Positions 16,177-25,576 of a stretch of DNA of 64,000 nucleotides are shown here, piece after piece. The DNA is from Gemmatimonadetes bacterium SCN 70-22 (GTDB lineage: Bacteria > Gemmatimonadota > Gemmatimonadetes > Gemmatimonadales > Gemmatimonadaceae): the NCBI GenBank assembly GCA_001724275.1, contig MEDZ01000009.1:44543-108542 (forward strand). Direction: 5' to 3'. The translations under genes were made by a program, and so were the position numbers. Numbering within the stretch: the stretch's first letter is position 1; each line of letters starts with the position of its first letter. The notes below the pieces were generated by a model that made no database searches, was not told the origin of the DNA, and saw only the letters and a list, made by a program, of their open reading frames with translations.

Positions 16177-19100
16177 ATGTTCCTGTCCGACGTCTCCATC
16201 AAGCGTCCCGTCTTCGCCACCATGATGATGGTGGCGCTGATGGTGTTCGGGATCGTGGCGCTGAAGCGCCTCGCCGTGGACGAGTATCCCGACATCACCT
16301 ACCCCGTCGTCATCGCCTCCACCAGCTATCCCGGGGCGAGCCCGGAGGTGATGGAACGCGACGTCTCGCGCCCCATCGAGGAGTCGCTCAACACCGTCAG
16401 CGGCATCCGCGAGATCACCTCCACCTCGTCGGAAGGGAACTCCAGCGTCCGCCTCATGCTGCAGCTCGGCATGGACCCGATCGAGGCGCAGCAGGAGGTG
16501 ATCGCCAAGATCGCCCGCCTGCGTCGCACGCTGCCGCCGGACATCGACGATCCGATCGTCATGCGCTTCGACCCGAACGATCGTCCGATCATGTCGGTGG
16601 CGATGCAGAGCGACGAGCGTCCGATCCGCGAGCTGACGGACCTGGCGGAGCAGACCATCAAGCCGCGCTTCGAGAGCGTCCCGGGCGTCGGCGGCGTCAA
16701 CGTCAACGGCGGCGCGACGCGCCAGATCCGGGTGCAGCTCAACGCCGATGCGCTCGTCGCCTATGGCATCTCGCCGGCGCAGGTGTCGCAGGCGCTCTCG
16801 CGCGAGAACCAGGAGACCCCCGCCGGTCGGGTCTTCCGCGGCGAGACCGAGCGCCTGGTCCGCGTGACGGGCCGCATCCGCGATCCGATGGCCTTCAACG
16901 ACGTGGTCGTCACCGTGCGCAACGGCACCCCGGTGCGGGTGCGCGACGTCGCAACCGTCGTCGACGGCTTCGCCGACCGCCGATCGGCCACGTTCATCTC
17001 CACGGCCGACGGCCAGAACGTCCCCGCCGTCTCGCTCGAGGTCCTCAAGATCACCGGCTCCAACACCGTCGCCGTCTCCGACGGGGTGAACAAGGTCATC
17101 CAGGAGATCCAGCGCAGCCTCCCGGCGGACATCAAGCTCACGCTGATCCGCGACGACTCCATCAAGATCCGCGAGTCCCTGGCCGACGTGGAACTGTCGA
17201 TCATCCTCGGCGCCGTCCTCACGATCGCGATCATCTACCTCTTCCTGAATTCCTGGCGCTCGACCGTCATCACCGGCCTCACCCTCCCGGTGTCGATCAT
17301 CTCGGCGTTCTTCGTGATGTGGCTCTTCAACTTCACGCTGAACACCATGACGCTCCTGGCGTTGTCGCTGGCGATCGGGCTCCTGATCGACGACGCCATC
17401 GTGGTGCGCGAGAACATCGTGCGCCACCTGGAGATGGGGAAGGATCACTATCGCGCCGCCAAGGAAGGGACCGACGAGATCGGGCTGGCGGTGCTCTCCA
17501 CCACCCTGGCGGTCGTGGCGGTCTTCGTCCCCGTCGCCTTCATGGGCGGGCAGATCGGGAAGATCTTCTTCCAGTTCGGCGTGACGGTGGCGTTCGCGGT
17601 GCTCGTCTCGCTGTTCGTCTCGTTCACCCTCGACCCGATGCTGTCGAGCATTTGGCCAGACCCCGAGGTGGAGCACGGCGGGCACGACGCGACGCGCCGG
17701 AAGACGAAGAACCCCATCCGGAAGCTCGCCTTCGCGTTCGACGCCTGGTTCGAGCGCATGTCGGAGCGGTACCGCAGCGCGCTGGGATGGGCGCTCGACC
17801 GTCCGTGGACGATGGTGGGGCTTGCCGCGGCATCGATCGTTGCGGCCTTCCTCCTCTTCCCCGTCCTCGGCTTCACCTGGCTTCCGGAGTATGACGCCGG
17901 CGAGTTCAACGTCTCCTTCCGCACCCCGCCCGGGTCGCGGCTCGAGTACACCGTCGGCAAGGGGAACGAGATCGCCGCGTTCCTCCGCCAGCAGCCCGAG
18001 GTGAACTTCACCTCGCTGTCGGTCGGCGGCGGCGGTGGGATGTCGCGCGGGACCAACGGCGGGCAGATCTTCGTTCGCCTCAAGCCCAGGCACGAACGAG
18101 ACAAGTCGATGTTCGAGGTCCAGGGCGAACTGCGGAAGAAGCTGGCCGGGATCCCGGGGGTGCGCCCGTCCATCACCGGATCGTCGTCGATCTTCGGCGG
18201 CTATCGGCAGCCGATCCAGATCTACGTGCAGGGCCCCGAACCCACACGCCTCAAGCTCGCCGCCGAGCAGGTGCTGCAGACCGTTCGCAGCGTTCCGGGG
18301 GTGGCCGAGCCGCAGTCGAGCGACGAGGGGGAGATCCCCCAGCTCGACGTGCGCGTCGACCGGCAGCAGGCGTGGGCCGCCGGGCTCGCCATGCAGACGA
18401 TCGGCGGGACGTTGCAGCCGCTGTTCCAGGGGCAGCGCGCCACCCGCTGGGAGGATCCCAACGGCTATTCCCACGACGTCATGGTCGTGTACCCGGACTC
18501 CTCGCGCGTCTCGCCCGAGGACGTGGCCCGGATCCCGCTGCTGAGCACCAACATCGACACGCGCAACGGACAGCCGATCACCATTCCGCTGTCGCAAGTG
18601 GCGGAGATCCGCCCGGGGGTCGGGCCGCAACAGATCGAGCGCGGCTACCTCGAGCGGCGCGTCACGATCTCGGCCGGCGTCCTCCCGGGGTACAGCATGG
18701 GGACCGTCGCCGACCAGGCGCGCGAGGCGCTGAACTCGATCGGCCTGCCGACCGGGTATCGCACGATCTTCGGCGGCGACGTCCAGAACCTGAACGAGAC
18801 CAAGGGCTACGTCCTCGAGGCGCTCCTCCTGGCCGTGGTCTTCATCTACCTCATCATCGCCTCGATCTTCGGTTCCTTCATCCAGCCGCTTTCCATCATG
18901 CTGGCCCTCCCGCTCTCCTTCCTGGGGGTGGCGCTCGGCCTCCTCGTCACCGGGGGGTCGCTGAACGTGATGTCGATGATCGGGATCATCATGCTGATGG
19001 GACTCGTGACGAAGAACGGAATCCTCCTCATCGACTTCGTGAACAAGGAGCGCGAGGCGGGGCGCGATCGCCGCACGGCCATCCTCAACTCCGCCCGCAT

Positions 19101-19362
19101 CCGCGTCCGCCCCATCATCATGACCACGGCGGCGATGATCTTCGGCATGCTCCCGCTGGCGCTGGCCCTGGGCGAGGGGGCCGAGCAGCGCGCCCCCATG
19201 GCGCACGCCGTCATTGGCGGGCTGATCACCTCCACCGTGCTGACGCTATTCGTCGTGCCGGTGGTCTACACCCTGCTCGACGACCTCACGGCGAAGGTCC
19301 TGGGACGCAAGAGTTCAACGCTTTCGATACCGTTAGGCGTACACACAGAGGCAGGCGACTGA
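16177..19362 (+). CDS. RND family hydrophobe/amphiphile efflux pump
   Basis: A 1061-residue inner-membrane pump with the standard twelve-helix layout. It starts MFLSDVSIKRPVFATMMMV (helix 1), followed by a large periplasmic loop, helices 2-6, a second large loop from about residue 560 and helices 8-12 at the end (LLLAVVFIYLIIASIFGSF, GIIMLMGLVTKNGILLIDF). Helix 4 carries the proton-relay pair in LLIDDAIVVRENIV. It fits the HAE-1 or MdtB-like group that exports drugs, dyes or bile-type compounds. The last gene of the operon; a terminator-like hairpin follows about 85 nt downstream. No local TetR-type regulator is linked. Confidence 0.94.
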   Translation: MFLSDVSIKRPVFATMMMVALMVFGIVALKRLAVDEYPDITYPVVIASTSYPGASPEVMERDVSRPIEESLNTVSGIREITSTSSEGNSSVRLMLQLGMDPIEAQQEVIAKIARLRRTLPPDIDDPIVMRFDPNDRPIMSVAMQSDERPIRELTDLAEQTIKPRFESVPGVGGVNVNGGATRQIRVQLNADALVAYGISPAQVSQALSRENQETPAGRVFRGETERLVRVTGRIRDPMAFNDVVVTVRNGTPVRVRDVATVVDGFADRRSATFISTADGQNVPAVSLEVLKITGSNTVAVSDGVNKVIQEIQRSLPADIKLTLIRDDSIKIRESLADVELSIILGAVLTIAIIYLFLNSWRSTVITGLTLPVSIISAFFVMWLFNFTLNTMTLLALSLAIGLLIDDAIVVRENIVRHLEMGKDHYRAAKEGTDEIGLAVLSTTLAVVAVFVPVAFMGGQIGKIFFQFGVTVAFAVLVSLFVSFTLDPMLSSIWPDPEVEHGGHDATRRKTKNPIRKLAFAFDAWFERMSERYRSALGWALDRPWTMVGLAAASIVAAFLLFPVLGFTWLPEYDAGEFNVSFRTPPGSRLEYTVGKGNEIAAFLRQQPEVNFTSLSVGGGGGMSRGTNGGQIFVRLKPRHERDKSMFEVQGELRKKLAGIPGVRPSITGSSSIFGGYRQPIQIYVQGPEPTRLKLAAEQVLQTVRSVPGVAEPQSSDEGEIPQLDVRVDRQQAWAAGLAMQTIGGTLQPLFQGQRATRWEDPNGYSHDVMVVYPDSSRVSPEDVARIPLLSTNIDTRNGQPITIPLSQVAEIRPGVGPQQIERGYLERRVTISAGVLPGYSMGTVADQAREALNSIGLPTGYRTIFGGDVQNLNETKGYVLEALLLAVVFIYLIIASIFGSFIQPLSIMLALPLSFLGVALGLLVTGGSLNVMSMIGIIMLMGLVTKNGILLIDFVNKEREAGRDRRTAILNSARIRVRPIIMTTAAMIFGMLPLALALGEGAEQRAPMAHAVIGGLITSTVLTLFVVPVVYTLLDDLTAKVLGRKSSTLSIPLGVHTEAGD

Positions 19363-19446
19363 GGCGAAACCCGAGGGAACACCATCCCGCACGCGGGTAT
19401 ACACGCAGCAGCCAATCGATGTGTGGTTGGGAAGGGCTGGGGGTTT

Positions 19447-19490
19447 ACAGACGGGGCGTCCGGGGGGGCGTCCCGTTCTGTTTTCCCCCC
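19447..19490 (+). terminator. Rho-independent terminator of the efflux operon
   Basis: ACAGA (19447-19451) pairs with TCTGT (19477-19481), then CGGG with CCCG across one bulged T, then G-T, C-G and G-C pairs around a G-rich loop. TTT and a C-run follow directly. The position 85 nt after the pump stop codon fits an operon end. Confidence 0.55.
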
Positions 19491-19511
19491 TGCGCGTATC
19501 GCTCGGACGTG

Positions 19512-19540
19512 TTGACCGCACTCCCCCGAAGGGCGAGAAT
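19512..19540 (+). promoter_or_regulatory. Sigma70-type promoter before the DUF885-like gene
   Basis: TTGACC (19512-19517), a 17-nt spacer and GAGAAT (19535-19540) match the -35 and -10 consensus at 5 of 6 and 4 of 6 positions. It lies about 40 nt before the ATG at 19580 and just after the terminator. Confidence 0.5.
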
Positions 19541-19579
19541 GGGCGGGAACGTTCCCCCTCCCTTCCGTCCCACCGACCC

Positions 19580-21247
19580 ATGCCCGTCGCACGGTCCTTG
19601 CCCCATTGGATCCCGAGCGAGAGGTTGCTCCGCGTGCTCGCGGCAACCCTTGCCGTGGCGGCCCCGGCTCCACTCCTCGCACAGGCGCCGCGACCGCGCA
19701 CTCACGCCGACCTCGTGGCGCTGTTCCAGGAGTGGCGCGCGTTCCAGCGCCCCAGGTCAGTGGGCGGGGTGCCGGACTACTCGGCGCCCGCCATGGCCAG
19801 GCAGGCGCGCGCCCTTCCCGCGCTCGAGCGGCGCCTGGCCGCGATCGACACGAGCGGGTGGACGATTGCCCAGCAGGTGGACTGGCACGTGGTGCGCGCC
19901 GAGATGAACGGCCTGGACTTCGACCACCGCGTCCTGCGACCGTGGGCCAACAATCCGGCGTTCTACGTGACGGTCTTCGCCGAGCAGAGCGACCAGCCGG
20001 CACGCGAGGGACCGTTCGCCATCGGCGCCGTGGAGCTGTGGAGCTACCAGTACCCGCTCTCCGCGACCGATGCCGCGGGGGTCGAAGCGGGGCTGCGCGC
20101 CGTCCCCGGGCTCCTGGCAGCGGCCAGGCGCAACCTCGTCGGGAGCCAGCGGGACCTCTGGACCCATGCCGTCACGAGCCTCAAGGGGCAATCCCGGGAC
20201 CTGGCGCAGCTGGAGAAGCGCCTGACGAGCGAGCCACCGTCGCTCCGTGAGAGCGTGGTTCGTGCGCGCGCCGCCACCGATTCGTTCGCCAGCTGGGTGG
20301 AGCGTCGTGCGGCGACGAAGTCGGGGCCCTCCGGGATCGGGGTCGCGAACTACGACTGGTACCTGAAGCACGTGATGCTCGTGCCGTACACGTGGCGCGA
20401 GGAGGTGGCGCTGATCGAGCGCGAGCTGGCGCGCGCACACGCCTTCCTGGCGCTCGAGGAGATTCGCAACGCCGGGGCCTCGCGGCAGGACCCGATCACG
20501 AGCGCCGAGGAGTTCGACCGGCGATTCGGCGCCGCCGTGCCGGAATACCTGGCGTACCTGCGCGAACACGACCTGATGACCATCAAGCCGTGGACCGAGC
20601 AGGCGCTGCGCGAGCGGCTGGGGCGCTTTTCGCCGGGGCCGCGCGAGTTCTTCTCCGAGGTCGACTATCGCGACCCGGTGATCATGCGGACCCACGGGTA
20701 TCACTGGATCGACCTCGGCGTGATGAAGCACGAGCCGCATCCCGATCCCATCCGGCGTGCCCCGCTCCTGTACAACATCTTCATCACGCGCACCGAGGGT
20801 CACGCGACGGGGTGGGAGGAGCAGATGCTGCAGGCGGGGATGTTCGACGCCCGGCCGCGATCGCGCGAGCTGGTCTATGTCCTCCTTGCCCAGCGCGCGG
20901 CCCGCGCGTTAGGCGACCTGCGCATGCATGCGAACCTGGCCACCCTCGAGGAGTCTGCCCGCTTCACGTCGGCCAACACCCCGCGAGGGTGGCTCAGCCT
21001 GCAGGGGAACCTCGTGCGGTTCGAGCAGCACCTCTACCTGCAGCAACCGGGGTACGGCACGAGCTACGTGATCGGCAAGATGCTGCTCGATCGGCTCGTC
21101 ATGCGGCGCCGGCAGCAGCTGGGCGACGCCTTCTCGCTGCGCCGGCACATGGACGCCTTCGACGCCGTTGGCCTGGTGCCGGCGTCGCTGGTGGAGTGGG
21201 AGATGACCGGCGAGCTGCGCCCGGAGACGCTGCGGATGCTCAGGTAG
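19580..21247 (+). CDS. DUF885-like exported protein lacking the HExxPGH motif
   Basis: A 555-residue exported protein whose signal peptide runs through LLRVLAATLAVAAPAPLLAQA. The overall plan (long helical N-terminal half, then a C-terminal segment with GWEEQMLQAG, LGDLRMHANL and GYGTSYVIGKMLLDRL) resembles DUF885 and related helical metallopeptidase-like proteins. However, the HEAMPGH signature seen in the protein at the left end of the window is replaced here by RTEGHATGWEEQML. It may use different ligands or be non-catalytic. The earlier in-frame start at 19421 runs through the terminator and promoter and is rejected. Function unknown. Confidence 0.72.
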   Translation: MPVARSLPHWIPSERLLRVLAATLAVAAPAPLLAQAPRPRTHADLVALFQEWRAFQRPRSVGGVPDYSAPAMARQARALPALERRLAAIDTSGWTIAQQVDWHVVRAEMNGLDFDHRVLRPWANNPAFYVTVFAEQSDQPAREGPFAIGAVELWSYQYPLSATDAAGVEAGLRAVPGLLAAARRNLVGSQRDLWTHAVTSLKGQSRDLAQLEKRLTSEPPSLRESVVRARAATDSFASWVERRAATKSGPSGIGVANYDWYLKHVMLVPYTWREEVALIERELARAHAFLALEEIRNAGASRQDPITSAEEFDRRFGAAVPEYLAYLREHDLMTIKPWTEQALRERLGRFSPGPREFFSEVDYRDPVIMRTHGYHWIDLGVMKHEPHPDPIRRAPLLYNIFITRTEGHATGWEEQMLQAGMFDARPRSRELVYVLLAQRAARALGDLRMHANLATLEESARFTSANTPRGWLSLQGNLVRFEQHLYLQQPGYGTSYVIGKMLLDRLVMRRRQQLGDAFSLRRHMDAFDAVGLVPASLVEWEMTGELRPETLRMLR

Positions 21248-21265
21248 TCGTGGACTGGTGATCCT

Positions 21266-22345
21266 TCACGGTGTTTCCCGCGGTGGGTGGCGCTCCCCAG
21301 CATTCGGGGCGAGCTCGCTCGGGCGCAGTCGCGACACGATCCCTTCGTGCCGTCGCAGCGGCAGCAGCGCGATCTCGCCGCCGAGCGCGTCATGCCACAT
21401 CGCACGCGCATCGCGGTAGCGCCAACCGAGCTCGCGCACGGCCTTCGCCGCCGAGTAGTTGAAGTTCATGCCTCCCGCGCGCACCGCCTCGGCGCTGAGG
21501 AACGCCGGAAGGCCCATCATGCGCAGGAGCGGCGCACAGGGGGCGAACATCGCGGTGGCGAGCCACGAGGGGACAAAGAACCGAACGCGATGCGCCCCCG
21601 GCAGCTCCGACCACGTCGCCAGGGTCTCGCGCATGCGCCGCCCCTCGGCGGCGAGGATGTAGGTCTCGCCGGTGCGTCCACGCTCCGCCGCCAGGGCGAT
21701 TCCCACCGCCAGGTCGTCCACATGCACCAGCGACTGCACGGCGTCGGCCGCCCACGCCATGGGCGGCAGCAGCCGATTCACGTATAGGCGCCCGAAGTAC
21801 CCCCACAGCGAGTGGTCGTTCGTGCCGATGACCGCGCCTGGGCAGGTGATGATGAGGGGGAGGCCCTTCGCGGCGTGCGCCTCGGCGACCCGGTGCGCCT
21901 CTGCCTTGCTCGCTTCGTACGGCGATTTGGGAGGAGAGGCTCGCACGAAGCGCTCGTCCCTCGCGTCCTCCCCCGAATCGCCATACGCCATCACGGACGA
22001 GACGTAGACGGTGCGCGGTCTCCCCATCTCCAGCGCGGTACCGAGGACCAGGTCGGTGCCCTCGGCGTTGATCTTGTGCATCCGGGCGGCGGCGCGTCGT
22101 CCGACGCCGTATTCGTACCACCCGGCGTTATGCACGACGAGGTTCGCGCCCTCCATGCCTCGCCGGACCGACTCCCGGTCGTTGATGTCGCCGGGGACGA
22201 TGCGGGCTCCGAGCGCCGCCAGTCGCCTCGCGGGCGCTCCTTCGGGAGAGCGGACGAGGGCGGTTACATTCCAGCCGCGGGCCAGCAAGGCGCGCGTGAG
22301 CGGTTGCCCGATGAAACCGGTGGCGCCGGTCAGGAAGACGTCCAT
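21266..22345 (-). CDS. NAD-dependent epimerase/dehydratase (extended SDR)
   Basis: A 359-residue extended short-chain dehydrogenase. MDVFLTGATGFIGQPLTRAL carries the TGxxGxxG nucleotide-binding motif at residues 6-12, VVHNAGWYEYG the NAG-like motif, VSSVMAYGD the catalytic serine region and YEASKAEA the YxxxK pair. It resembles the hopanoid-associated or dihydroflavonol-reductase-like epimerase group. The upstream ATG at 22387 adds an unlikely 14 residues. It converges on the DUF885-like gene with only 18 nt between stops and is divergent from gamma-glutamyltransferase. Substrate unknown. Confidence 0.87.
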   Translation of the reverse strand: MDVFLTGATGFIGQPLTRALLARGWNVTALVRSPEGAPARRLAALGARIVPGDINDRESVRRGMEGANLVVHNAGWYEYGVGRRAAARMHKINAEGTDLVLGTALEMGRPRTVYVSSVMAYGDSGEDARDERFVRASPPKSPYEASKAEAHRVAEAHAAKGLPLIITCPGAVIGTNDHSLWGYFGRLYVNRLLPPMAWAADAVQSLVHVDDLAVGIALAAERGRTGETYILAAEGRRMRETLATWSELPGAHRVRFFVPSWLATAMFAPCAPLLRMMGLPAFLSAEAVRAGGMNFNYSAAKAVRELGWRYRDARAMWHDALGGEIALLPLRRHEGIVSRLRPSELAPNAGERHPPRETP

Positions 22346-22493
22346 GCGCGTGGAGGCTGAGGGGGGCCGCCAAACCTTCGACAACAACAGTGTCCCCCGC
22401 TGGCTCGCCCGGAAAGGGGGGGCTCAGCGGACGAGGAGGGGGTCCGCGTAGCCGCAGGGAGCGTCCTTCCCCGACCGTCGCCCCATTGCGCCC

Positions 22494-24302
22494 ATGATGC
22501 CGACCTCGCGAATCTTGCCACTCGCCTCCCTCGCACTCGCCGCGTGCTCGGCCGCGGTGCGGATCGACGAGACGCGTCCCCCCGACCTCGGCAAGCGGGC
22601 GGTCGGGCGGCATGGCGCGGTGACGTCGGCGCATCCGCTGGCCAGCGAGGCGGGGGTGGCCATGCTGCGCGCCGGGGGAAATGCGATCGACGCGGCGGTC
22701 GCAACGGCGTTCGCGATCGGGGTGGTCGAGCCGGAGATGTCGGGTGTGGGTGGCGGGGGGGCGCTCCTGTACTGGAACCAGGGGGCGCGACGCGCCGAGT
22801 ACCTCGATTTCTATCCTTCGCAACCGGTGGCCCGATGGCGGGGGGTTCGCGCCGACTCGACGGTTCCGCTCCGTGTCGCGGCCATCCCCGGAAACGTGGC
22901 CGGGCTGCTGGAAGTGCACGCGCGGTTCGGCAAGCTGGCGCGCGCGCAGGTCATGGCACCGGCGATCGCCCTCGCCGAACACGGGTTCCCCGTGTATCCG
23001 GTGCTGGCCGAGATGATCGCGCGCGACAGCGCGCGGCTCGGGCGCGACTCCATCGCCCGCCGGCTGTACTGGCCCGGCGGACACCTCGTCGCGATGGGAG
23101 ACACGTTGCGCAACCCGGCGCTGGCCGAGGTGCTGCGGCGCGTGTCGGCGCAGGGGCGCGACGGCTTCTACCGCGGCGCGACGGCGCACGCGCTGGTGAC
23201 GAGGCTTGCGGCTGGCGGGCACCCCGCCACGCTCGACGACGTGGCGTCGTACCAGCCGCAATGGAAGCGCCCGTTGTGCACGACCTACCGGGGACGGGTC
23301 GTCCTCTCGGCCCCGCCGCCGATGGGCGGGTTGCAGCTGTTGGAGTCGATGGCGCTGATGGAGTCGCGCCCGCTGGCCTCCCTCGGACTTCCCACGCGCA
23401 GCGGCGAGGCGTTCGACGCGATGGCGTCGGCGATGCGGGTGGCGATCCTGGCGCACGCCGGCAACGACGACCCGCGCTGGAAGGCGATCCCGGCGCGCGG
23501 GCTCGTGTCGCACGCCTTCGCGGCACAGTGGCGCGACGTGGTCGGGACCGGGCACGCCGCCGATTCGCTCCGGCCGCGCGACGCGCACCCGTACGACGGC
23601 GCGGTGGCGGCCGGGTGCGAGGCATACGAGCCGTATCCGGGGCGGCCGGGGATTGCACCTGCCGGCGGGTCGGGCGGCACGGCCCGCGACTTCGCGAACC
23701 GCGCCGCCGCCGCCCGCGGCCTCGCGACGCACGATTTCGCGGTCCACGATTCCGCCTCCGGGGGGGAGACGACGCACATCTCGGTGGTGGATGGCGATGG
23801 CAACGCCGTCGCCGTCACCGTCACCAACTCGTCGATGTTCGGCGCGGGAGCGGCCGTCGCCGGCTTCTGGATCAACGACTCGGGGTGGTGGCCACGCACG
23901 GCGGACGCCATTCCGGGCGACCTCCCGGCGCCGTGGCGCACGCGCATCACGACGATCGCCCCGTCGGTCCTGCTCAAGGACGGACGCGTGGAGGTCGTCG
24001 TCGGGTCGCCGGGTGGGGGGCGCATCCCCTTCGCCATCGCCCAGACGGTGGCATACGTGGTCGACTACGGACTCGACCCCCTGGAGGCGCTGCGGATGCC
24101 ACGGATGTATCCCGCGCTCACCCGACGGGTGGAGGTGGAGAACGGCTTCGAGGGCGAGGTCCTGGCCCGCGTCAAGGCGATGGGGTACGTCCCGGTGGCC
24201 CAGTCGTTCGGCTACGCGCGCGTGTACATCATCGCTCGGCGCGGTGGCGCGTGGGTGGCCGCCGCCGACCCGCGGCACGACGGGCAGGCACGCGCCTTCT
24301 GA
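22494..24302 (+). CDS. ggt: Gamma-glutamyltransferase
   Basis: A 602-residue periplasmic lipoprotein proenzyme that hydrolyses or transfers the gamma-glutamyl group of glutathione and related peptides. The lipobox LALAAC lies at about residues 13-18. The large-subunit signature GNAIDAAVATAFAIGVVEPEMSG is intact. The self-processing site is TTHISVVDGDGNAV, with the nucleophile threonine at about residue 426, as expected for cleavage into two subunits. The small subunit contains SVLLKDGRVEVVVGSPGGGRIP (oxyanion-hole region). There is no ribosome site; CCCATT ends 6 nt before the ATG. Tandem repeats follow the stop codon. Confidence 0.93.
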   Translation: MMPTSRILPLASLALAACSAAVRIDETRPPDLGKRAVGRHGAVTSAHPLASEAGVAMLRAGGNAIDAAVATAFAIGVVEPEMSGVGGGGALLYWNQGARRAEYLDFYPSQPVARWRGVRADSTVPLRVAAIPGNVAGLLEVHARFGKLARAQVMAPAIALAEHGFPVYPVLAEMIARDSARLGRDSIARRLYWPGGHLVAMGDTLRNPALAEVLRRVSAQGRDGFYRGATAHALVTRLAAGGHPATLDDVASYQPQWKRPLCTTYRGRVVLSAPPPMGGLQLLESMALMESRPLASLGLPTRSGEAFDAMASAMRVAILAHAGNDDPRWKAIPARGLVSHAFAAQWRDVVGTGHAADSLRPRDAHPYDGAVAAGCEAYEPYPGRPGIAPAGGSGGTARDFANRAAAARGLATHDFAVHDSASGGETTHISVVDGDGNAVAVTVTNSSMFGAGAAVAGFWINDSGWWPRTADAIPGDLPAPWRTRITTIAPSVLLKDGRVEVVVGSPGGGRIPFAIAQTVAYVVDYGLDPLEALRMPRMYPALTRRVEVENGFEGEVLARVKAMGYVPVAQSFGYARVYIIARRGGAWVAAADPRHDGQARAF

Positions 24303-24320
24303 CCGGGCGGCGCCTGGCAG

Positions 24321-24360
24321 GCCCCGACCGGCCCCGACCGGCCCCGACCGGCCCCGACCG
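24321..24360. repeat. 10-bp tandem repeat, four copies
   Basis: Four perfect copies of GCCCCGACCG, with a degenerate fifth (GCGCCGGACG), lie between the convergent ends of ggt and the SDR gene. Each junction creates a CCGGCC-like palindrome. This could act as a GC-rich bidirectional pause, but it has no T-tract. Confidence 0.85.
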
Positions 24361-24389
24361 GCGCCGGACGCTCCCGCCCGCGCCGCCGC

Positions 24390-25427
24390 CTAACGCGTGC
24401 CGAGGAACCCTCGGGTGCGCGCCCGCAGCGCGTCGCCCCATTCCAGCCCGGCCCGCATCCAGGCGCGGGCCGGGTGGCGAAGCGGGATGTGCCGGCGGAA
24501 GTGCGCCAGCCAGTCGGGGCGCCGCCCGTCCACGTCGTGGAAGCCGTAGGTGCGGGCCAGCTCCCAGGAGCTGAAGGTCTGGCCGCTCTTCTTCAGGAGT
24601 GAGCGATCGCTTGCCAGGGCGGCGATGGCGCGCCCGACGAATCGGGGTGTTTCGGAGGCGATGAAGTGCGGGTCCTTCTCCGTCCCGTCGCGCCAGCGTT
24701 CCTCGGTGACGCCGAAATGCTCCAGCATGGCCTCGGAGCGAAGGAAGCCGGGGGTGATGGCGACGGCGGCGATGCGGTGCGGGCGGAGCTCGACGCTCAG
24801 GCAGAAGGCGAGCCGCATGAGCGACACCTTGATGAGGTCATAGAAGAGCGCGCCGCGATAGCTGAGCGTGTCGCCGTCGGTGACCTCGACGACCAGGGGA
24901 CGGCGCCCGCGGCGCAGGAGGGGGATGGCGAGCTGAGCGGTGAGCAGGTGCGAGTACATCGCCTGGTGCATCAGGGCCCAGCCGGCGTCGACGTCGGTCT
25001 CCGCGAGGGGGTGCCACAGCCAGTCGCCGGCGGCGTCGCCGCCCCACACGTCGTTGACCAGGATGTCGAGCGCCCCGTGCGCCTCCTGCACGCGGGCCAT
25101 GAGCGCGTCGACATCGTGGCGCACCGTGTGATCCACGCGCACGGCGATCCCCGTCCCCCCGGCGTCCGTCACCAAGTCGGCGGTCTCCTCGATCGTCTCC
25201 GGGCGCGCGATGGGAGAGGGGTGTGCGCGCGTGCTGCGCCCCGTGCAGTACACCGTGGCCCCCGCCTCGCCTAACGCGATGGCGATGCCACGTCCCGCCC
25301 CGCGGGTGGCCCCGGCGACGATGGCCACCCGTCCCGCGAGGGGGAGCCGGCGTGCCGGCCGCCTGGCCGCGCTGGCGGGGCGTGTGCGCTCGCCGGTCGT
25401 CACCGCCCGTGTCGTGCGTGCCGTCAT
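24390..25427 (-). CDS. SDR family oxidoreductase under TetR control
   Basis: A 345-residue classical short-chain dehydrogenase with an Arg/Thr-rich N-terminal extension of about 30 residues. The cofactor motif is VAIVAGATRGAGRGIA. A long insert with CTGRSTRAHPSPIARPETIEET matches the DHRS1-like subgroup. YDLIKVSLMRL gives the YxxxK catalytic pair and TPGFLRSEAMLEHFG follows. The stop TAG is inside a CGTTAGGC octamer, and a second octamer encodes ALGEAGA. Divergent from a TetR regulator, with an operator palindrome about 20 nt upstream of the ATG, so it is probably repressed until a ligand appears. Substrate unknown. Confidence 0.87.
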   Translation of the reverse strand: MTARTTRAVTTGERTRPASAARRPARRLPLAGRVAIVAGATRGAGRGIAIALGEAGATVYCTGRSTRAHPSPIARPETIEETADLVTDAGGTGIAVRVDHTVRHDVDALMARVQEAHGALDILVNDVWGGDAAGDWLWHPLAETDVDAGWALMHQAMYSHLLTAQLAIPLLRRGRRPLVVEVTDGDTLSYRGALFYDLIKVSLMRLAFCLSVELRPHRIAAVAITPGFLRSEAMLEHFGVTEERWRDGTEKDPHFIASETPRFVGRAIAALASDRSLLKKSGQTFSSWELARTYGFHDVDGRRPDWLAHFRRHIPLRHPARAWMRAGLEWGDALRARTRGFLGTR

Positions 25428-25447
25428 GCTCGCCTCCGGTGTGCCAG

Positions 25448-25469
25448 TTTGTGAATGCGCATTTACAAA
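25448..25469. promoter_or_regulatory. TetR operator palindrome
   Basis: Left arm TTTGTGAATGC (25448-25458) and right arm GCATTTACAAA (25459-25469) are inverted repeats matching at 10 of 11 positions. It lies 20 nt upstream of the SDR start in the divergent gap. Its size and symmetry fit a TetR dimer site, and it is AT-rich in an otherwise GC-rich region. Confidence 0.7.
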
Positions 25470-25509
25470 TAGCACCCCCGTTCCCATCTTGCGCAAGCCC
25501 CCACCTGGT

Positions 25510-25565
25510 CGTCTTCTCGTCTTCTCGTCTTCTCGTCTTCTCGTCTTCTCGTCTTCTCGTCTTCT
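25510..25565. repeat. 8-bp tandem repeat CGTCTTCT, locus C
   Basis: Seven perfect copies of CGTCTTCT (reverse complement AGAAGACG) end 11 nt before the GTG of the TetR gene. It is the longest array of this family in the window. Perfect identity suggests recent slippage or active copy-number change. Confidence 0.95.
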
Positions 25566-25576
25566 CGTCCGTTCGC

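Noticed and set aside
14932..19206. A 1424-residue open frame on the minus strand across the RND adaptor and pump genes
   Set aside because: It is antisense to two clear RND genes, is rich in His, Arg and Asp with no domain, and arises from GC-rich third positions.
25510..25565. CRISPR-like repeat array
   Set aside because: Units are 8 bp with no spacers and no cas genes nearby; it is a simple tandem repeat.
25223..25576. Longer start for the TetR protein through the 8-bp repeat
   Set aside because: It would add a Cys/Pro and FSSSRLL-repeat tail over the operator and into the divergent gene.
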